NCBI RefSeq assembly: GCF_015082335.1
Contig: NZ_BLRL01000020.1
Span: forward strand, 1 to 64,000
DNA from: Moritella sp. F3
GTDB lineage: Bacteria; Pseudomonadota; Gammaproteobacteria; Enterobacterales; Moritellaceae
Length of the DNA: 64,000 nucleotides
Direction of reading: 5' to 3'
Below, in pieces: positions 27,946 through 37,826 of this stretch. The translations under genes were made by a program, and so were the position numbers. Each line of letters begins with the position of its first letter. Position 1 is the first letter of the stretch. The notes below the pieces were generated by a model, which saw nothing but the letters and a program-made list of their open reading frames with translations, had not been told where the DNA came from and did no database searches.

Positions 27946-29793
27946 ATGCCTAAATTACGTTCTGCAACATCTACTCAAGGCCGTAACATGGCTGGTGCTC
28001 GTGCCTTATGGCGTGCAACTGGTACTCGAGAAGAAGATTTCGGTAAGCCAATTATCGCGATTGCTAATTCATTTACTCAGTTTGTACCGGGTCACGTACA
28101 TTTAAAGGACATGGGCCAATTAGTTGCCGATGAGATTTTGAAAGCGGGCGGTATCGCTAAAGAATTCAATACGATTGCTATCGATGACGGCATCGCAATG
28201 GGTCACGACGGTATGCTATATAGCTTACCTTCTCGAGACTTAATTGCTGATTCTGTTGAATACATGGTGAATGCTCATTGTGCGGATGCACTCGTGTGTA
28301 TTTCTAACTGTGACAAGATCACCCCTGGTATGTTGATGGCGGCACTGCGCCTTAATATTCCGGTTATCTTTATTTCCGGTGGTCCAATGGAAGCGGGTAA
28401 AACCAAACTTTCAGACCAACTGATTAAACTTGATCTTGTTGATGCAATGGTCATGGGCGCAGATAAAAATGTGTCAGATGAAGATGTAGAAAAAGTAGAA
28501 CGCAGCGCGTGTCCTACTTGTGGTTCATGTTCAGGCATGTTCACTGCCAACTCAATGAACTGTTTAACAGAAGCATTGGGTTTATCACAACCGGGTAATG
28601 GTTCATTAGTTGCAACGCATGCTGACCGCGAAGAGTTATTCTTAAACGCGGGTCGTCGTATTGTTGATCTGTGTAAGCGTTATTATGAACAAGATGATGA
28701 ATCAGTATTGCCGCGTAACATTGCTAATCGTGAAGCGTTTGAAAATGCCATGACGCTTGATATTGCGATGGGTGGTTCAACCAATACTGTATTACATTTA
28801 ATTGCTGCAGCGATTGAAGGCGAAGTTGATTACAGCTTAGCGGATATGGATGCGTTATCACGTAAAGTACCGCAGTTATGTAAAGTTGCACCGTCAACGC
28901 CGCTTTATCATATGGAAGATGTACATCGCGCCGGTGGTGTGATGGGGATTCTGGGCGAATTGAACCGTGCTGGTTTATTGCATACAGACAACATGACCGT
29001 GATGGGCATGACAATGGCTGAACAGCTCGCTAAGTTTGATATTGTCACGACTGAATCTGCAGAAGTTAAGAAGATGTATTCAGCAGGCCCTGCTGGTATT
29101 CGTACTACTAAAGCATTCAGCCAAGATTGTCGTTGGGATTCATTGGATGATGATCGTGCTAACGGTTGTATTCGTTCAATCGAAAATGCGTACAGCCAAG
29201 AAGGTGGTCTTGCCGTATTAACAGGTAACATTGCTATTGATGGCGCCGTTGTTAAAACTGCGGGTGTTGCTGACGATAATTTATTATTCCGCGGTACTGC
29301 ACGGGTATTTGAAAGCCAAGATTCTGCGGTAAGTGCAATTCTAGCCAGCGAAATTAAAGCCGGTGACGTTGTTGTTATTCGTTATGAAGGCCCGAAAGGT
29401 GGTCCGGGTATGCAAGAAATGCTTTACCCAACCAGTTACCTGAAATCAATGGGACTCGGTAAAGCGTGTGCATTAATTACTGATGGTCGTTTCTCGGGTG
29501 GTACTTCAGGTCTATCTATTGGTCACGCATCTCCAGAAGCGGCAAGCGGTGGCTTGATCGGTCTGGTTGAAGATGGTGATATTATTGATATCAACATTCC
29601 AGAGCGTTCAATGAATTTGATTGTTGCTGATGACATTTTAGCGGCACGTCGTGTTGAAATGGAAAGCCGTGGTGAGCAAGCTTGGAAACCAGTGGAAATC
29701 CGTGAACGTAAAGTAACTCAAGCGCTACGCATTTATGGTCACTTTGCAACAAGTGCCGATAAAGGTGCTGTTCGTGATCGAAACCTTATCTAA
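27946..29793 (+). CDS. ilvD: dihydroxyacid dehydratase IlvD
   Basis: Iron-sulfur dehydratase making the 2-oxo acid precursors of Val and Ile. 615 residues from ATG 27946, preceded by GGAGAG; a TTG at 27910 would add 12 unconserved residues. Cluster-binding Cys lie in SNCDKITPGM and ACPTCGSCSGMFTANSMNC; the C-terminal DGRFSGGTSGLSIGHASPEA is also present. It lies 112 bp after ilvE with no terminator between, and is followed by a terminator, so the operon ends here rather than continuing into ilvA as in E. coli. Confidence 0.96.
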   Translation: MPKLRSATSTQGRNMAGARALWRATGTREEDFGKPIIAIANSFTQFVPGHVHLKDMGQLVADEILKAGGIAKEFNTIAIDDGIAMGHDGMLYSLPSRDLIADSVEYMVNAHCADALVCISNCDKITPGMLMAALRLNIPVIFISGGPMEAGKTKLSDQLIKLDLVDAMVMGADKNVSDEDVEKVERSACPTCGSCSGMFTANSMNCLTEALGLSQPGNGSLVATHADREELFLNAGRRIVDLCKRYYEQDDESVLPRNIANREAFENAMTLDIAMGGSTNTVLHLIAAAIEGEVDYSLADMDALSRKVPQLCKVAPSTPLYHMEDVHRAGGVMGILGELNRAGLLHTDNMTVMGMTMAEQLAKFDIVTTESAEVKKMYSAGPAGIRTTKAFSQDCRWDSLDDDRANGCIRSIENAYSQEGGLAVLTGNIAIDGAVVKTAGVADDNLLFRGTARVFESQDSAVSAILASEIKAGDVVVIRYEGPKGGPGMQEMLYPTSYLKSMGLGKACALITDGRFSGGTSGLSIGHASPEAASGGLIGLVEDGDIIDINIPERSMNLIVADDILAARRVEMESRGEQAWKPVEIRERKVTQALRIYGHFATSADKGAVRDRNLI

Positions 29794-29850
29794 GCCTTAT
29801 ATGAACTACCTCGTTAGTATTATCTAACTATTCACTATGATCTATATCAA

Positions 29851-29896
29851 GGGTTCTGCTGTCATCGACTATGATTACTGCAGAGCCCTTTTTTTT
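29851..29896 (+). terminator. terminator of the ilvGMED operon
   Basis: A 9-bp stem (29851-29859 and 29880-29888, one G-T pair) with a 20-base loop followed by T8. Confidence 0.8.
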
Positions 29897-30086
29897 GGGC
29901 GAGATCTCGCTCACAGAAAAAATTATCTTCTGTTCAACATCAATTTAACAAATCTTATATAAAATTTTCTTAAAATTAGAATGATCTTTAGTGATTAATT
30001 CTGCAGTTCTGCGTCTATACTGCACCTATATATCGAGAAGCTTTTCTCAACCAGTTTAATAAACCATATATCGGAGTAAACAGCAT

Positions 30087-31202
30087 ATGATTATCGGCGT
30101 ACCAAAAGAAATTAAAAACCATGAGTATCGCGTAGGTATGACTCCTGCAAGTGCACGTGAGCTTATTGCACATGGCCATACAGTTAATGTTGAAACATTT
30201 GCTGGTGCTGGTATTGGTTTTAGCGATAGCGATTATGAAGCTGTTGGTGCAACTATCTTAAACACAGCGGCTGAAATTTTCGCAATTGCAGACATGATTG
30301 TTAAAGTTAAAGAACCACAAGCTGTTGAACGTGCAATGTTACGTGAAGACCAAGTACTATTCACTTACCTTCACCTTGCACCAGATCTTCCACAAACTGA
30401 AGACCTAATCAAGAGTAAAGCAATCTGTATCGCTTATGAAACAGTAACTGATGCAAACGGTGGTCTACCACTTCTTGCTCCTATGTCTGCTGTTGCTGGT
30501 CGTATGTCAATTCAAGCTGGTGCACAAGCATTAGAAAAATCACAAGGTGGTTGTGGTCTTCTTATGGGTGGCGTACCGGGTGTTGCTCCTGCAAACGTTG
30601 TTGTTATCGGTGGCGGTGTTGTTGGTATGAACGCTGCGAAAATGGCTGTTGGTATGGGCGCTAGCGTAACTATGTTAGACCGTAACCTGACAGTACTGGC
30701 GAACCTAGACAACCAGTTCGACGGTCGTCTAAAAGTTGTTTATTCTACACATGATGCAATCGAAAAATATGTATTAGAAGCTGACCTCGTAATTGGTGCT
30801 GTACTAGTACCGGGTGCTGCAGCGCCTAAACTAGTTACAAAAGAGCTTATCTCACGCATGAAGTCTGGTGCTGCTGTTGTTGACGTTGCTATTGACCAAG
30901 GTGGTTGTTTCGAAACTTCACATGCTACGACACACCAAGACCCAACTTACATCATTGATGATGTTGTTCACTACTGTGTTGCTAACATGCCTGGTGCTGT
31001 TGCGAAAACATCTACATTCGCATTAAACAATGCAACACTACCGTACATCATCAAACTTGCTAACCTAGGTTGGAAAGAAGCATTAATCCAAGATGAGCAC
31101 CTACTAAACGGTCTAAACGTTATCGCTGGTCACGTAACTGTTCAAGATGTTGCTGAAGCACATAACTTACCGTTCGTTGCACCAAAGAGCATGATTTTAT
31201 AA
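30087..31202 (+). CDS. ald: alanine dehydrogenase
   Basis: NAD-dependent interconversion of alanine and pyruvate plus ammonia. 371 residues, the usual length. N-terminal MIIGVPKEIKNHEYRVGMTP with the substrate-binding Arg, the catalytic His in YLHLAPDLPQT, and a Rossmann domain with GGGVVGMNAAKMAVGMGA. It has its own terminator on each side and so is a separate transcript inserted between ilvD and ilvA. Codon choice (CTA and CTT for Leu, frequent AAC, ATC and GGT) is that of a strongly expressed gene and differs from the next gene. Confidence 0.95.
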   Translation: MIIGVPKEIKNHEYRVGMTPASARELIAHGHTVNVETFAGAGIGFSDSDYEAVGATILNTAAEIFAIADMIVKVKEPQAVERAMLREDQVLFTYLHLAPDLPQTEDLIKSKAICIAYETVTDANGGLPLLAPMSAVAGRMSIQAGAQALEKSQGGCGLLMGGVPGVAPANVVVIGGGVVGMNAAKMAVGMGASVTMLDRNLTVLANLDNQFDGRLKVVYSTHDAIEKYVLEADLVIGAVLVPGAAAPKLVTKELISRMKSGAAVVDVAIDQGGCFETSHATTHQDPTYIIDDVVHYCVANMPGAVAKTSTFALNNATLPYIIKLANLGWKEALIQDEHLLNGLNVIAGHVTVQDVAEAHNLPFVAPKSMIL

Positions 31203-31231
31203 TCTAGCTTATTGCAATAACGTGTTAAATT

Positions 31232-31262
31232 AGCACCATTATTTATTAATGGTGCTTTTTTG
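31232..31262 (+). terminator. terminator of ald
   Basis: A 9-bp perfect stem (AGCACCATT/AATGGTGCT) with a seven-base loop followed by T6. It abuts the next start codon. Confidence 0.88.
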
Positions 31263-31263
31263 T

Positions 31264-32331
31264 ATGCAAAAGAAAATAACTGCGTTAATCCTTATAGCCG
31301 GACTCGGTCTATTTGGCCTCTATACAGCCCTTCAATCTGATAATACTGCTGACATTGAAAAGTCCGATGTGCCTGACTTTGCTGCTATCAGTGATGTTAA
31401 TACTAAAAAAACTGCCTTCTTTAATTATTTACAACCTGCGTTTGATGTAGTCACTGCCGAAGTCTTGGCTGAACGTGCATTACTGACTACTTGGCAAAGC
31501 AAAGTCACGTTAACCACCGACGAGCAAACTCAGCTGCAAGCGATGGCTGACATGTATAAAGTCACGGCTGATACTGATCAACAAGTGATTGCGACATTAT
31601 TAGTTCAAGTCGATGTCATTCCAGAAGAGTTAGTGTTTAGTCAATCTGCCAATGAAACGGGTTGGGGGACATCTCGTTTTGCTAAAGAAGGGCATAACTT
31701 CTTTGGCCAGTGGTGTTTTAGTAAAGGTTGCGGCATCGTACCGAACCAACGTGATCAAGGCGCCGTGCATGAAGTCGCGAGTTTTGATTCGATAGAAGCG
31801 TCTGTACGTTCGTATTTCCGCAATATTAACCGTAATCAAAGTTACTTACCGTTACGTGATATTCGTAGCGAGCTACGCAGTCATGATGAAAGTATTAATG
31901 CGTGTGCGCTGGCGGCGGGACTCATTAACTATTCAGAAAGAAAATCAGCTTATATCGATGAGATCCGCGCAATGATCCGTCATAACCGTAAATTCTGGCG
32001 TAACAATACCAGCACTGATTATGCTTTGTGTGCGGCGCCTGAACCTGTGATCACTGAAATCGTTACAGAAGAGGCGATTGAATTACCTGAGGTCATCACC
32101 CTGACTGACGATGCCGCTGTTGTTGAAACTGATGTTGAAGCTGAAAATACGAATGCAGCGACAGTGGAAAATACGGATACAAGTATTATTCCTGTAGACA
32201 GTGCTCATACAACTTTAGTTGAAGCGAAAAAATCCGACTCAACTAAAGTTGAGCTAAGCGATATTATCGGCAATGTTGAAAATGACGCTGTAACGCCAGA
32301 AAAACCAGTAAAAATGGCGATAGCAGAATAA
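31264..32331 (+). CDS. Bax-family glucosaminidase, envelope-anchored
   Basis: 355 residues: an N-terminal hydrophobic segment (about 5-24) that is either a signal peptide or an anchor, a glucosaminidase domain (about 120-240) with the Bax-type run QSANETGWGTSRFAKEGHNF and FGQWCFSKGCG, and an acidic, low-complexity Glu/Val/Thr-rich tail (about 255-355). The catalytic Glu is expected in ANETGWG. Role: cleavage of peptidoglycan GlcNAc bonds. The ATG at 31264 is chosen because an in-frame ATG at 31249 lies inside the ald terminator stem; no clear ribosome site precedes either. Confidence 0.8.
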   Translation: MQKKITALILIAGLGLFGLYTALQSDNTADIEKSDVPDFAAISDVNTKKTAFFNYLQPAFDVVTAEVLAERALLTTWQSKVTLTTDEQTQLQAMADMYKVTADTDQQVIATLLVQVDVIPEELVFSQSANETGWGTSRFAKEGHNFFGQWCFSKGCGIVPNQRDQGAVHEVASFDSIEASVRSYFRNINRNQSYLPLRDIRSELRSHDESINACALAAGLINYSERKSAYIDEIRAMIRHNRKFWRNNTSTDYALCAAPEPVITEIVTEEAIELPEVITLTDDAAVVETDVEAENTNAATVENTDTSIIPVDSAHTTLVEAKKSDSTKVELSDIIGNVENDAVTPEKPVKMAIAE

Positions 32332-32827
32332 TTACCTAGTTTACTTTTTTGGTGCTCAGTGCCTTACTGAGTGCCTTCCTGGCTTCTTCTTTATGTTAAT
32401 CCTCTTCTGTTCTCTGCACTATTGGTTCGTAAAGGTAACTTAGGTTAAATTTACGCTATAAATCACTACATTTGTTAAAAATCGCTAGTTTTTAATATTT
32501 GCCTCATTATCGATATACTGCCTACTTTTGAGTATATGAGCGTTTTTGGTGGTTTTTAGCCAGTAAAATTGCTGTTTCTTAATTTTAAGGGGGTTTTATT
32601 GATGATTATATAGATGTTACACAGTCGTAAAAGGTTAAAAAATGCTTGGATATGTGACAGACCTCAATTTTCCAGGTGCCAGATGATTGAACTGCTTCCC
32701 ATAGCTAATGTAGTTGTAATACTCTCCACTTATCAAATCTTGCAGTGCAAAGAATTGTAAAAATATAAAAATAATATATAAGCAAATAAACACACATTAC
32801 TATGATAATTGAAAGGCTGAGTTTGTT
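32332..32827. other. long upstream region of the DAACS symporter
   Basis: 496 bp without a gene. A CTCAGT/ACTGAG hairpin at about 32353-32369 lacks a T-run and is a poor terminator. TGTGACAGACCTCAAT near 32653 has one perfect CRP half-site and a poor second one. The length suggests elaborate control of a strongly expressed transporter, but no element is certain. Confidence 0.35.
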
Positions 32828-34105
32828 ATGGATAAATCACTAAGTTCGAAAATATTTATATCCCTGTTTGTGGGCTTGTTACTGGGTACAATCGTTCAGT
32901 ATGGCTTTGGTTCAGGATCGTTCCTTGACACATACTTTGTCGGCGCAGCTACTGCTGTCGGTACTATGTTTGTATCACTAATCAAATTGATGGTTGTACC
33001 ATTAGTTTTCATCTCTATCGTATGTGGTGTATGTGAACTGAAAGACATCAAAAGTTTCGGTCGCCTAGGTGGCAAAACTTTCTTCCTTTATCTAGCTAAT
33101 ACAGCTGTTGCAATTACAGTAGCACTTATTGTTGCAATGATTGTACAACCAGGTGTTGGCGCTAACCTTGCTGAACTAGGTGGTACTGCGGTAACACTAG
33201 CAACAACTGAAACGCCAGATATCGGTCAACTAATTGTAAACATCGTACCAAGCAACCCTGTTCAAGCGTTTGCATCTGGTGACATGTTACAAATCATCTT
33301 CATGGCAATCATCACTGGTCTAGCGATTCAAGCACTAGACAAGAAAGGTGGTCCAGCGATCAATGCATTCCAAATCGCAAATGACATCATGATGAAACTT
33401 GTTAGCCTAATCATGAGCTTTGCCCCGTTTGGTGTATTCGCGTTAATGATTCAATTAGGTGCAACACTTGACGGTGCAACACTTGCATCTGTAGCAAGCT
33501 ATGTTGGTCTAGTTGTCGCGTTACTTGTTGTTTGGATTCTAGTTGTATACCCACTAGCGGTATGGGCTACTACAGGTATCCGTCCAGCTACGTTCCGTCG
33601 TCAGATTCGTGAGCAGTTCCTATTCTCACTATCTACTGCGAGCTCAAACGCAACTATCCCTGTAACAATGCGTACACTAACTGAGAAAATCGGTGTATCT
33701 AAAACAGTTGCTGGTTTCGGTGTGCCACTAGGCGCAACAATGAACATGTCTGGTGTATCTATCTACATCTCAATTGCAACAGTATTTGCTGCAAACGCAT
33801 ACGGCACGCCTATCCAAGTTGGTGACTTGTTCACTATGGGTCTAACTATTCTACTATTATCAGTAGGCGCAGGTGGTGTACCTGGTGGCGGTATCGTGAT
33901 GATCGGTGTGTTATTAACACAACTTGGTCTACCGGTTGAAGCACTAGCAATCATTGCAGCAGTTGACCGTATCAACGATATGTTCTGTACTTCTGCTAAC
34001 GTTATCGGTGATACAGCGGTTAACACTATCGTTGCTAAATCTGAAGGCGAGCTAAACATTGAAGTTGCTAACTCAGAACCTCAAGGTGAAGCTAAAACAG
34101 CTTAA
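32828..34105 (+). CDS. dicarboxylate/amino acid:cation symporter (DAACS, SLC1-like)
   Basis: 425 residues of the glutamate-transporter fold: eight spans and two re-entrant hairpins. HP1 carries STASSNATIPVTM, span 7 carries the cation/substrate motif GATMNMSGV, and HP2 carries GAGGVPGGGIVM. It does not match E. coli SstT and is closer to the GltP/DctA group. Substrate is uncertain: Glu/Asp, alanine/serine or a C4-dicarboxylate. Alanine is tempting because ald lies two genes upstream. Codon use is strongly biased, as in ald. It has its own terminator. Confidence 0.87.
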   Translation: MDKSLSSKIFISLFVGLLLGTIVQYGFGSGSFLDTYFVGAATAVGTMFVSLIKLMVVPLVFISIVCGVCELKDIKSFGRLGGKTFFLYLANTAVAITVALIVAMIVQPGVGANLAELGGTAVTLATTETPDIGQLIVNIVPSNPVQAFASGDMLQIIFMAIITGLAIQALDKKGGPAINAFQIANDIMMKLVSLIMSFAPFGVFALMIQLGATLDGATLASVASYVGLVVALLVVWILVVYPLAVWATTGIRPATFRRQIREQFLFSLSTASSNATIPVTMRTLTEKIGVSKTVAGFGVPLGATMNMSGVSIYISIATVFAANAYGTPIQVGDLFTMGLTILLLSVGAGGVPGGGIVMIGVLLTQLGLPVEALAIIAAVDRINDMFCTSANVIGDTAVNTIVAKSEGELNIEVANSEPQGEAKTA

Positions 34106-34124
34106 TCGAATAAAATAATACGAG

Positions 34125-34151
34125 AAAGGGAGCTTAATGCTCCCTTTTTTA
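34125..34151 (+). terminator. terminator of the symporter gene
   Basis: A 9-bp perfect stem (AAAGGGAGC/GCTCCCTTT) with a TTAAT loop, followed by T6. Confidence 0.9.
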
Positions 34152-34305
34152 TTTTCTGCTAAAAGTTATCCTGAGTTAATTCTTTTTATCTGTTTCGATT
34201 GTTGCTATAACTAGGTCATAGTACTAAGTCATGTACTCGGTATTAAAACTAGATAGAAGCGTTAACGATGGCATGCCAAAACGTTAACTTGTCAGTTATA
34301 TTTCA

Positions 34306-35871
34306 ATGGATGATCGAGTGACAAATAACGAACCCCAACAAGACCAATCGCTACTTACAGCACATGATTATTTATGTAAGATCTTATTATCACCAGTCTA
34401 TGAAGCTGCCGTGGTTACCCCGTTACAGCCACTAACTAAGCTTTCGCAACGTTTAGGCAATAGCATTTTGCTAAAGCGTGAAGATCGCCAACCTGTGCAT
34501 TCATTTAAACTGCGTGGCGCTTTCAATAAATTAGTTCAGCTATCTGAAGAACAGAAACTACGTGGTGTCGTTGCGGCATCAGCCGGGAATCATGCCCAAG
34601 GTGTGGCGATGTCAGCGAAAAAGCTTGGCATTAAAGCCATTATTGTCATGCCGGTTATTACGCCAGAAATTAAAGTCAGTGCAGTACGCGGCTTTGGCGC
34701 TGAAGTTTGTTTGCACGGTGATAGTTTTGATGAAGCGTCTAACTATGCTAAGAAATTATCTGCTGAAGAAGGTTACACCCTGATCCCGCCATTTGATGAT
34801 CCGGATGTGATCGCTGGACAAGGCACAATTGCCCGCGAACTATTAGAACAGAATGCGCATTTAGATTACATCTTTGTACCCGTTGGCGGCGGCGGCCTAG
34901 CAGCAGGTATTGCCGTTTATATCAAACAGCTAAAACCATCGATTAAAGTGATAGGCGTCGAACCTCGAGATTCAGCCTGTTTACGTGCAGCGCTTGATGC
35001 TGGTGAACCAGTTACCCTTGATCGTGTTGGTATTTTCGCTGATGGTGTGGCGGTAAAACGCATCGGTGCTGAAACGTTCCGTCTGTGTCATGAATTTATT
35101 GATGATGTGATCACCGTAAGCAGTGATGAGATTTGTGCGTCATTAAAAGATATTTTTGAAGATACCCGTGCCATTGCAGAACCGTCGGGCGCATTAGCAC
35201 TGGCTGGTTTAAAGAAATACACCGAGTTAAACAGTCTGCGTGATAACAACATGGCCGCGATCTTAAGTGGTGCTAATGTTAACTTCCATTCGTTACGCTA
35301 TGTATCAGAGCGTAGTGAATACGGTGAGAAAAAAGAAGCGGTATTAGCAGTCACTATTCCTGAGCGTCCAGGTGCATTCTTAAAATTTTGTGAGTTAATC
35401 GGCAATCGTGCCGTGACGGAGTTTAACTACCGTTATTCAAACCGTGCAGCGGCGAATATCTTTGTTGGTTTACGTACGCCGCAAGGTATATCAGAATTAG
35501 CAACGGTGATTAAACAACTCGAAGACGCTGAATACCCAGTAGTTGATTTATCGGAAGATGAAATGGCCAAACAGCATGTGCGCTATATGGTGGGTGGACG
35601 TCCTGCTGAAGCTTTGCAAGAAAGGTTGTTTAGCTTTGAATTTCCGGAGAATCCAGGTGCATTACAGAACTTCTTGTTAACCCTAGGTATGAATTGGAAT
35701 ATTACTTTATTCCACTATCGTAATCATGGCGCAGCTTATGGCCGTGTATTAACGGGTTTTGAATTACCTGATGGTGAAATGAAAGCATTTTCAGCTTACC
35801 TGGTTAAATTAGGTTATCAGTATAAAGAAGAAACCAATAACCCGGCTTATAAGTTCTTTCTTGCTCACTAG
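34306..35871 (+). CDS. ilvA: biosynthetic threonine ammonia-lyase IlvA
   Basis: Deaminates threonine to 2-oxobutyrate, the first step to isoleucine, via enamine/imine intermediates. 521 residues (E. coli 514): fold-type II PLP domain with K68 in HSFKLRGAFNK and the phosphate-binding loop PVGGGGLAAG, then two ACT-like regulatory domains (about 335-425 and 430-521) that bind isoleucine and valine. No convincing ribosome site precedes ATG 34306; GTG 34318, seven bases after GGA, is an alternative that would drop four residues. In E. coli ilvA follows ilvD directly; here it is 4.5 kb away with its own terminator. Confidence 0.95.
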   Translation: MDDRVTNNEPQQDQSLLTAHDYLCKILLSPVYEAAVVTPLQPLTKLSQRLGNSILLKREDRQPVHSFKLRGAFNKLVQLSEEQKLRGVVAASAGNHAQGVAMSAKKLGIKAIIVMPVITPEIKVSAVRGFGAEVCLHGDSFDEASNYAKKLSAEEGYTLIPPFDDPDVIAGQGTIARELLEQNAHLDYIFVPVGGGGLAAGIAVYIKQLKPSIKVIGVEPRDSACLRAALDAGEPVTLDRVGIFADGVAVKRIGAETFRLCHEFIDDVITVSSDEICASLKDIFEDTRAIAEPSGALALAGLKKYTELNSLRDNNMAAILSGANVNFHSLRYVSERSEYGEKKEAVLAVTIPERPGAFLKFCELIGNRAVTEFNYRYSNRAAANIFVGLRTPQGISELATVIKQLEDAEYPVVDLSEDEMAKQHVRYMVGGRPAEALQERLFSFEFPENPGALQNFLLTLGMNWNITLFHYRNHGAAYGRVLTGFELPDGEMKAFSAYLVKLGYQYKEETNNPAYKFFLAH

Positions 35872-35901
35872 CTTGAGTGATGGGTAAGGTTATTTATATC
35901 T

Positions 35902-35936
35902 GCCACTGAGAATTGCGAAATTGCCAGTGGCTTTTT
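35902..35936 (+). terminator. terminator of ilvA
   Basis: A 7-bp stem (GCCACTG/CAGTGGC) with a partly paired 16-base loop, followed by T5. Confidence 0.75.
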
Positions 35937-36089
35937 ATTATTTCAGGGTTATAGCTGACCCTTTTTATTTTCTCCTCCCATTATCAATACTTTGCCCTTA
36001 CGCCATTGTCAGTGAATTAATAGCCTAGTTTAACTAAACAATGATACCCTTAGCGCATTAATCCCATTCTTTTTATATTGGAAAAAATT

Positions 36090-36932
36090 ATGCTGAGCTA
36101 CCGTCACAGCTTTCACGCTGGCAACTTTGCAGATGTACTGAAACACGCTGTTGAAGTATTGATCTTAGAATCGCTAAAACAAAAGGATACACCTTTTATT
36201 TATCACGATACCCACTCTGCAGCGGGTCGTTATAGCTTATCGAGTGCCAATGCTGAAAAAACAGCGGAATACGTTGATGGTATCGCCCGTATTTGGCAGC
36301 AAAGTGAAGTACCTGCACCGCTAATCCCTTATTTGAATGTGATTAAGCAGTTAAATAAAACGTCGAAATTGAAACATTATCCAGGTTCTCCGTTAGTTGC
36401 GCGATTATTGTTACGTGAACAAGATCGTATGCAAATGACGGAGTTACACCCTGCTGATGTGAAATTATTAGAGCAAGAGTTTGCTGGCGATCGCCAAGCA
36501 CGCGTACATCAAAAAGATGCTTACGATGGACTAAAAGCCTTGTTACCTGGCCGTAATAAACGTGGTTTAGTGTTACTTGATCCATCATATGAAATTAAAT
36601 CTGAATACCGTCAGGTTGTCCAAGAAATTGCCAGTACTTACCGTCGTTTTGCTACGGGTACATATGCGTTATGGTATCCCGTGATCGAACGTCGTACGAT
36701 TGATCGTTTACTGCGTGATTTTGTTGGCACTGGTATTAAGAAAATTTTGCTTATCGAATTATGTGTTAAAGGTGATACTAGCGAACGTGGCATGACAGGT
36801 ACAGGCATGGTTGTGATCAACCCACCGTGGAAACTGGTATCACAAATGGAAGAATTATTACCTTGGTTAACAAAAGAGTTAGCGCAAGATAAAGATGCAT
36901 CTTTCCGTTTAGAATGGTTAGTACCTGAATAA
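36090..36932 (+). CDS. rlmJ: RlmJ 23S rRNA (adenine-2030-N6)-methyltransferase
   Basis: SAM-dependent methylation of A2030 in 23S rRNA. 280 residues from ATG 36090, as in E. coli RlmJ. MLSYRHSFHAGNFADVLKH is the family N-terminus; the catalytic LLDPSYE (a DPPY-type motif) is near residue 170. A TTG at 36078 would add four residues ahead of this conserved start. First gene of a compact run with the hydrolase (21 bp) and channel (6 bp) genes. Confidence 0.93.
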   Translation: MLSYRHSFHAGNFADVLKHAVEVLILESLKQKDTPFIYHDTHSAAGRYSLSSANAEKTAEYVDGIARIWQQSEVPAPLIPYLNVIKQLNKTSKLKHYPGSPLVARLLLREQDRMQMTELHPADVKLLEQEFAGDRQARVHQKDAYDGLKALLPGRNKRGLVLLDPSYEIKSEYRQVVQEIASTYRRFATGTYALWYPVIERRTIDRLLRDFVGTGIKKILLIELCVKGDTSERGMTGTGMVVINPPWKLVSQMEELLPWLTKELAQDKDASFRLEWLVPE

Positions 36933-36953
36933 ACTTTAATATATAGGTAAGTT

Positions 36954-37820
36954 ATGAAGCAATGGATAGCAAAGCAATTAACAGCACAAGGAAACGTAGC
37001 AGAAGGCTTACCTGCTAAGCATATCGGTGGTGAGGGTGAACATCTGGTCTTTTTTCATGCCAATGGTTTCCCTCCAGCTATGTATCAGCAGATGCTACAG
37101 CCACTCACTGATGAATATAAAGTGAGTGCTGTATATCAGCGTCCACTATGGCCATTACCTGTTCCTGACAATTTTGATAACTGGCGATTAATGATTGATG
37201 ATGCCTGTCGGTTTATCGCGGCTCAGCCAGAACCTATCACCCTTGTCGGTCATTCGATGGGTGGCTTAATCAGTATTATTTGTGCGGTACGTGAACCGGA
37301 CAAAGTAAAGCAACTCATTCTACTCGACCCTGTGATCCTCGAACCTCACCTCATTTGGGTCATGCGTAATTTACCTGGTTTCTTACGTAAAAAATTGCCG
37401 CTAGTGGAAAAAACGTTAAGGCGTCCAGATACGTTTACGGATCCACAACAAGGATTCAACTTTCATCGTAAAGTCCGTGGCTTTAAAGGTATTTCTGATA
37501 GTGTATTAGCTGATTACATGGCCGAAGGTTTATACCAAGCCGATGATGGTTTTAAATTAAGTTATAGCCGTGATTGGGAAGCGACTATTTATCAAACTGT
37601 GCCTTGGGCGTGGTCGAGTATTAAGAAATTAACGACGGATACTGTGGTGATCAGAGGGCGTAATTCTGACACGTTATCAGCGCAAGCGATGACACGTTTA
37701 TTATGTAAGCAGCCACACATTAAATCGATTGAAGTCGAAGGCGGACATTTGTTCCCATTAGAGCAACCGGTGCAAACTGCTGAAATGATTCGTCAGCAGT
37801 TAGCTGCCCATAAAAATTAG
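36954..37820 (+). CDS. alpha/beta hydrolase
   Basis: 288 residues with an alpha/beta-hydrolase core: HANGFPPAMY (oxyanion region), nucleophile S101 in VGHSMGGL, and a likely catalytic His in EGGHLFPLEQP near the C-terminus. No signal peptide, so cytoplasmic. The substrate cannot be told from sequence. It lies between rlmJ and a potassium channel gene in one tight unit. Confidence 0.82.
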   Translation: MKQWIAKQLTAQGNVAEGLPAKHIGGEGEHLVFFHANGFPPAMYQQMLQPLTDEYKVSAVYQRPLWPLPVPDNFDNWRLMIDDACRFIAAQPEPITLVGHSMGGLISIICAVREPDKVKQLILLDPVILEPHLIWVMRNLPGFLRKKLPLVEKTLRRPDTFTDPQQGFNFHRKVRGFKGISDSVLADYMAEGLYQADDGFKLSYSRDWEATIYQTVPWAWSSIKKLTTDTVVIRGRNSDTLSAQAMTRLLCKQPHIKSIEVEGGHLFPLEQPVQTAEMIRQQLAAHKN

Positions 37821-37826
37821 GCCTAT

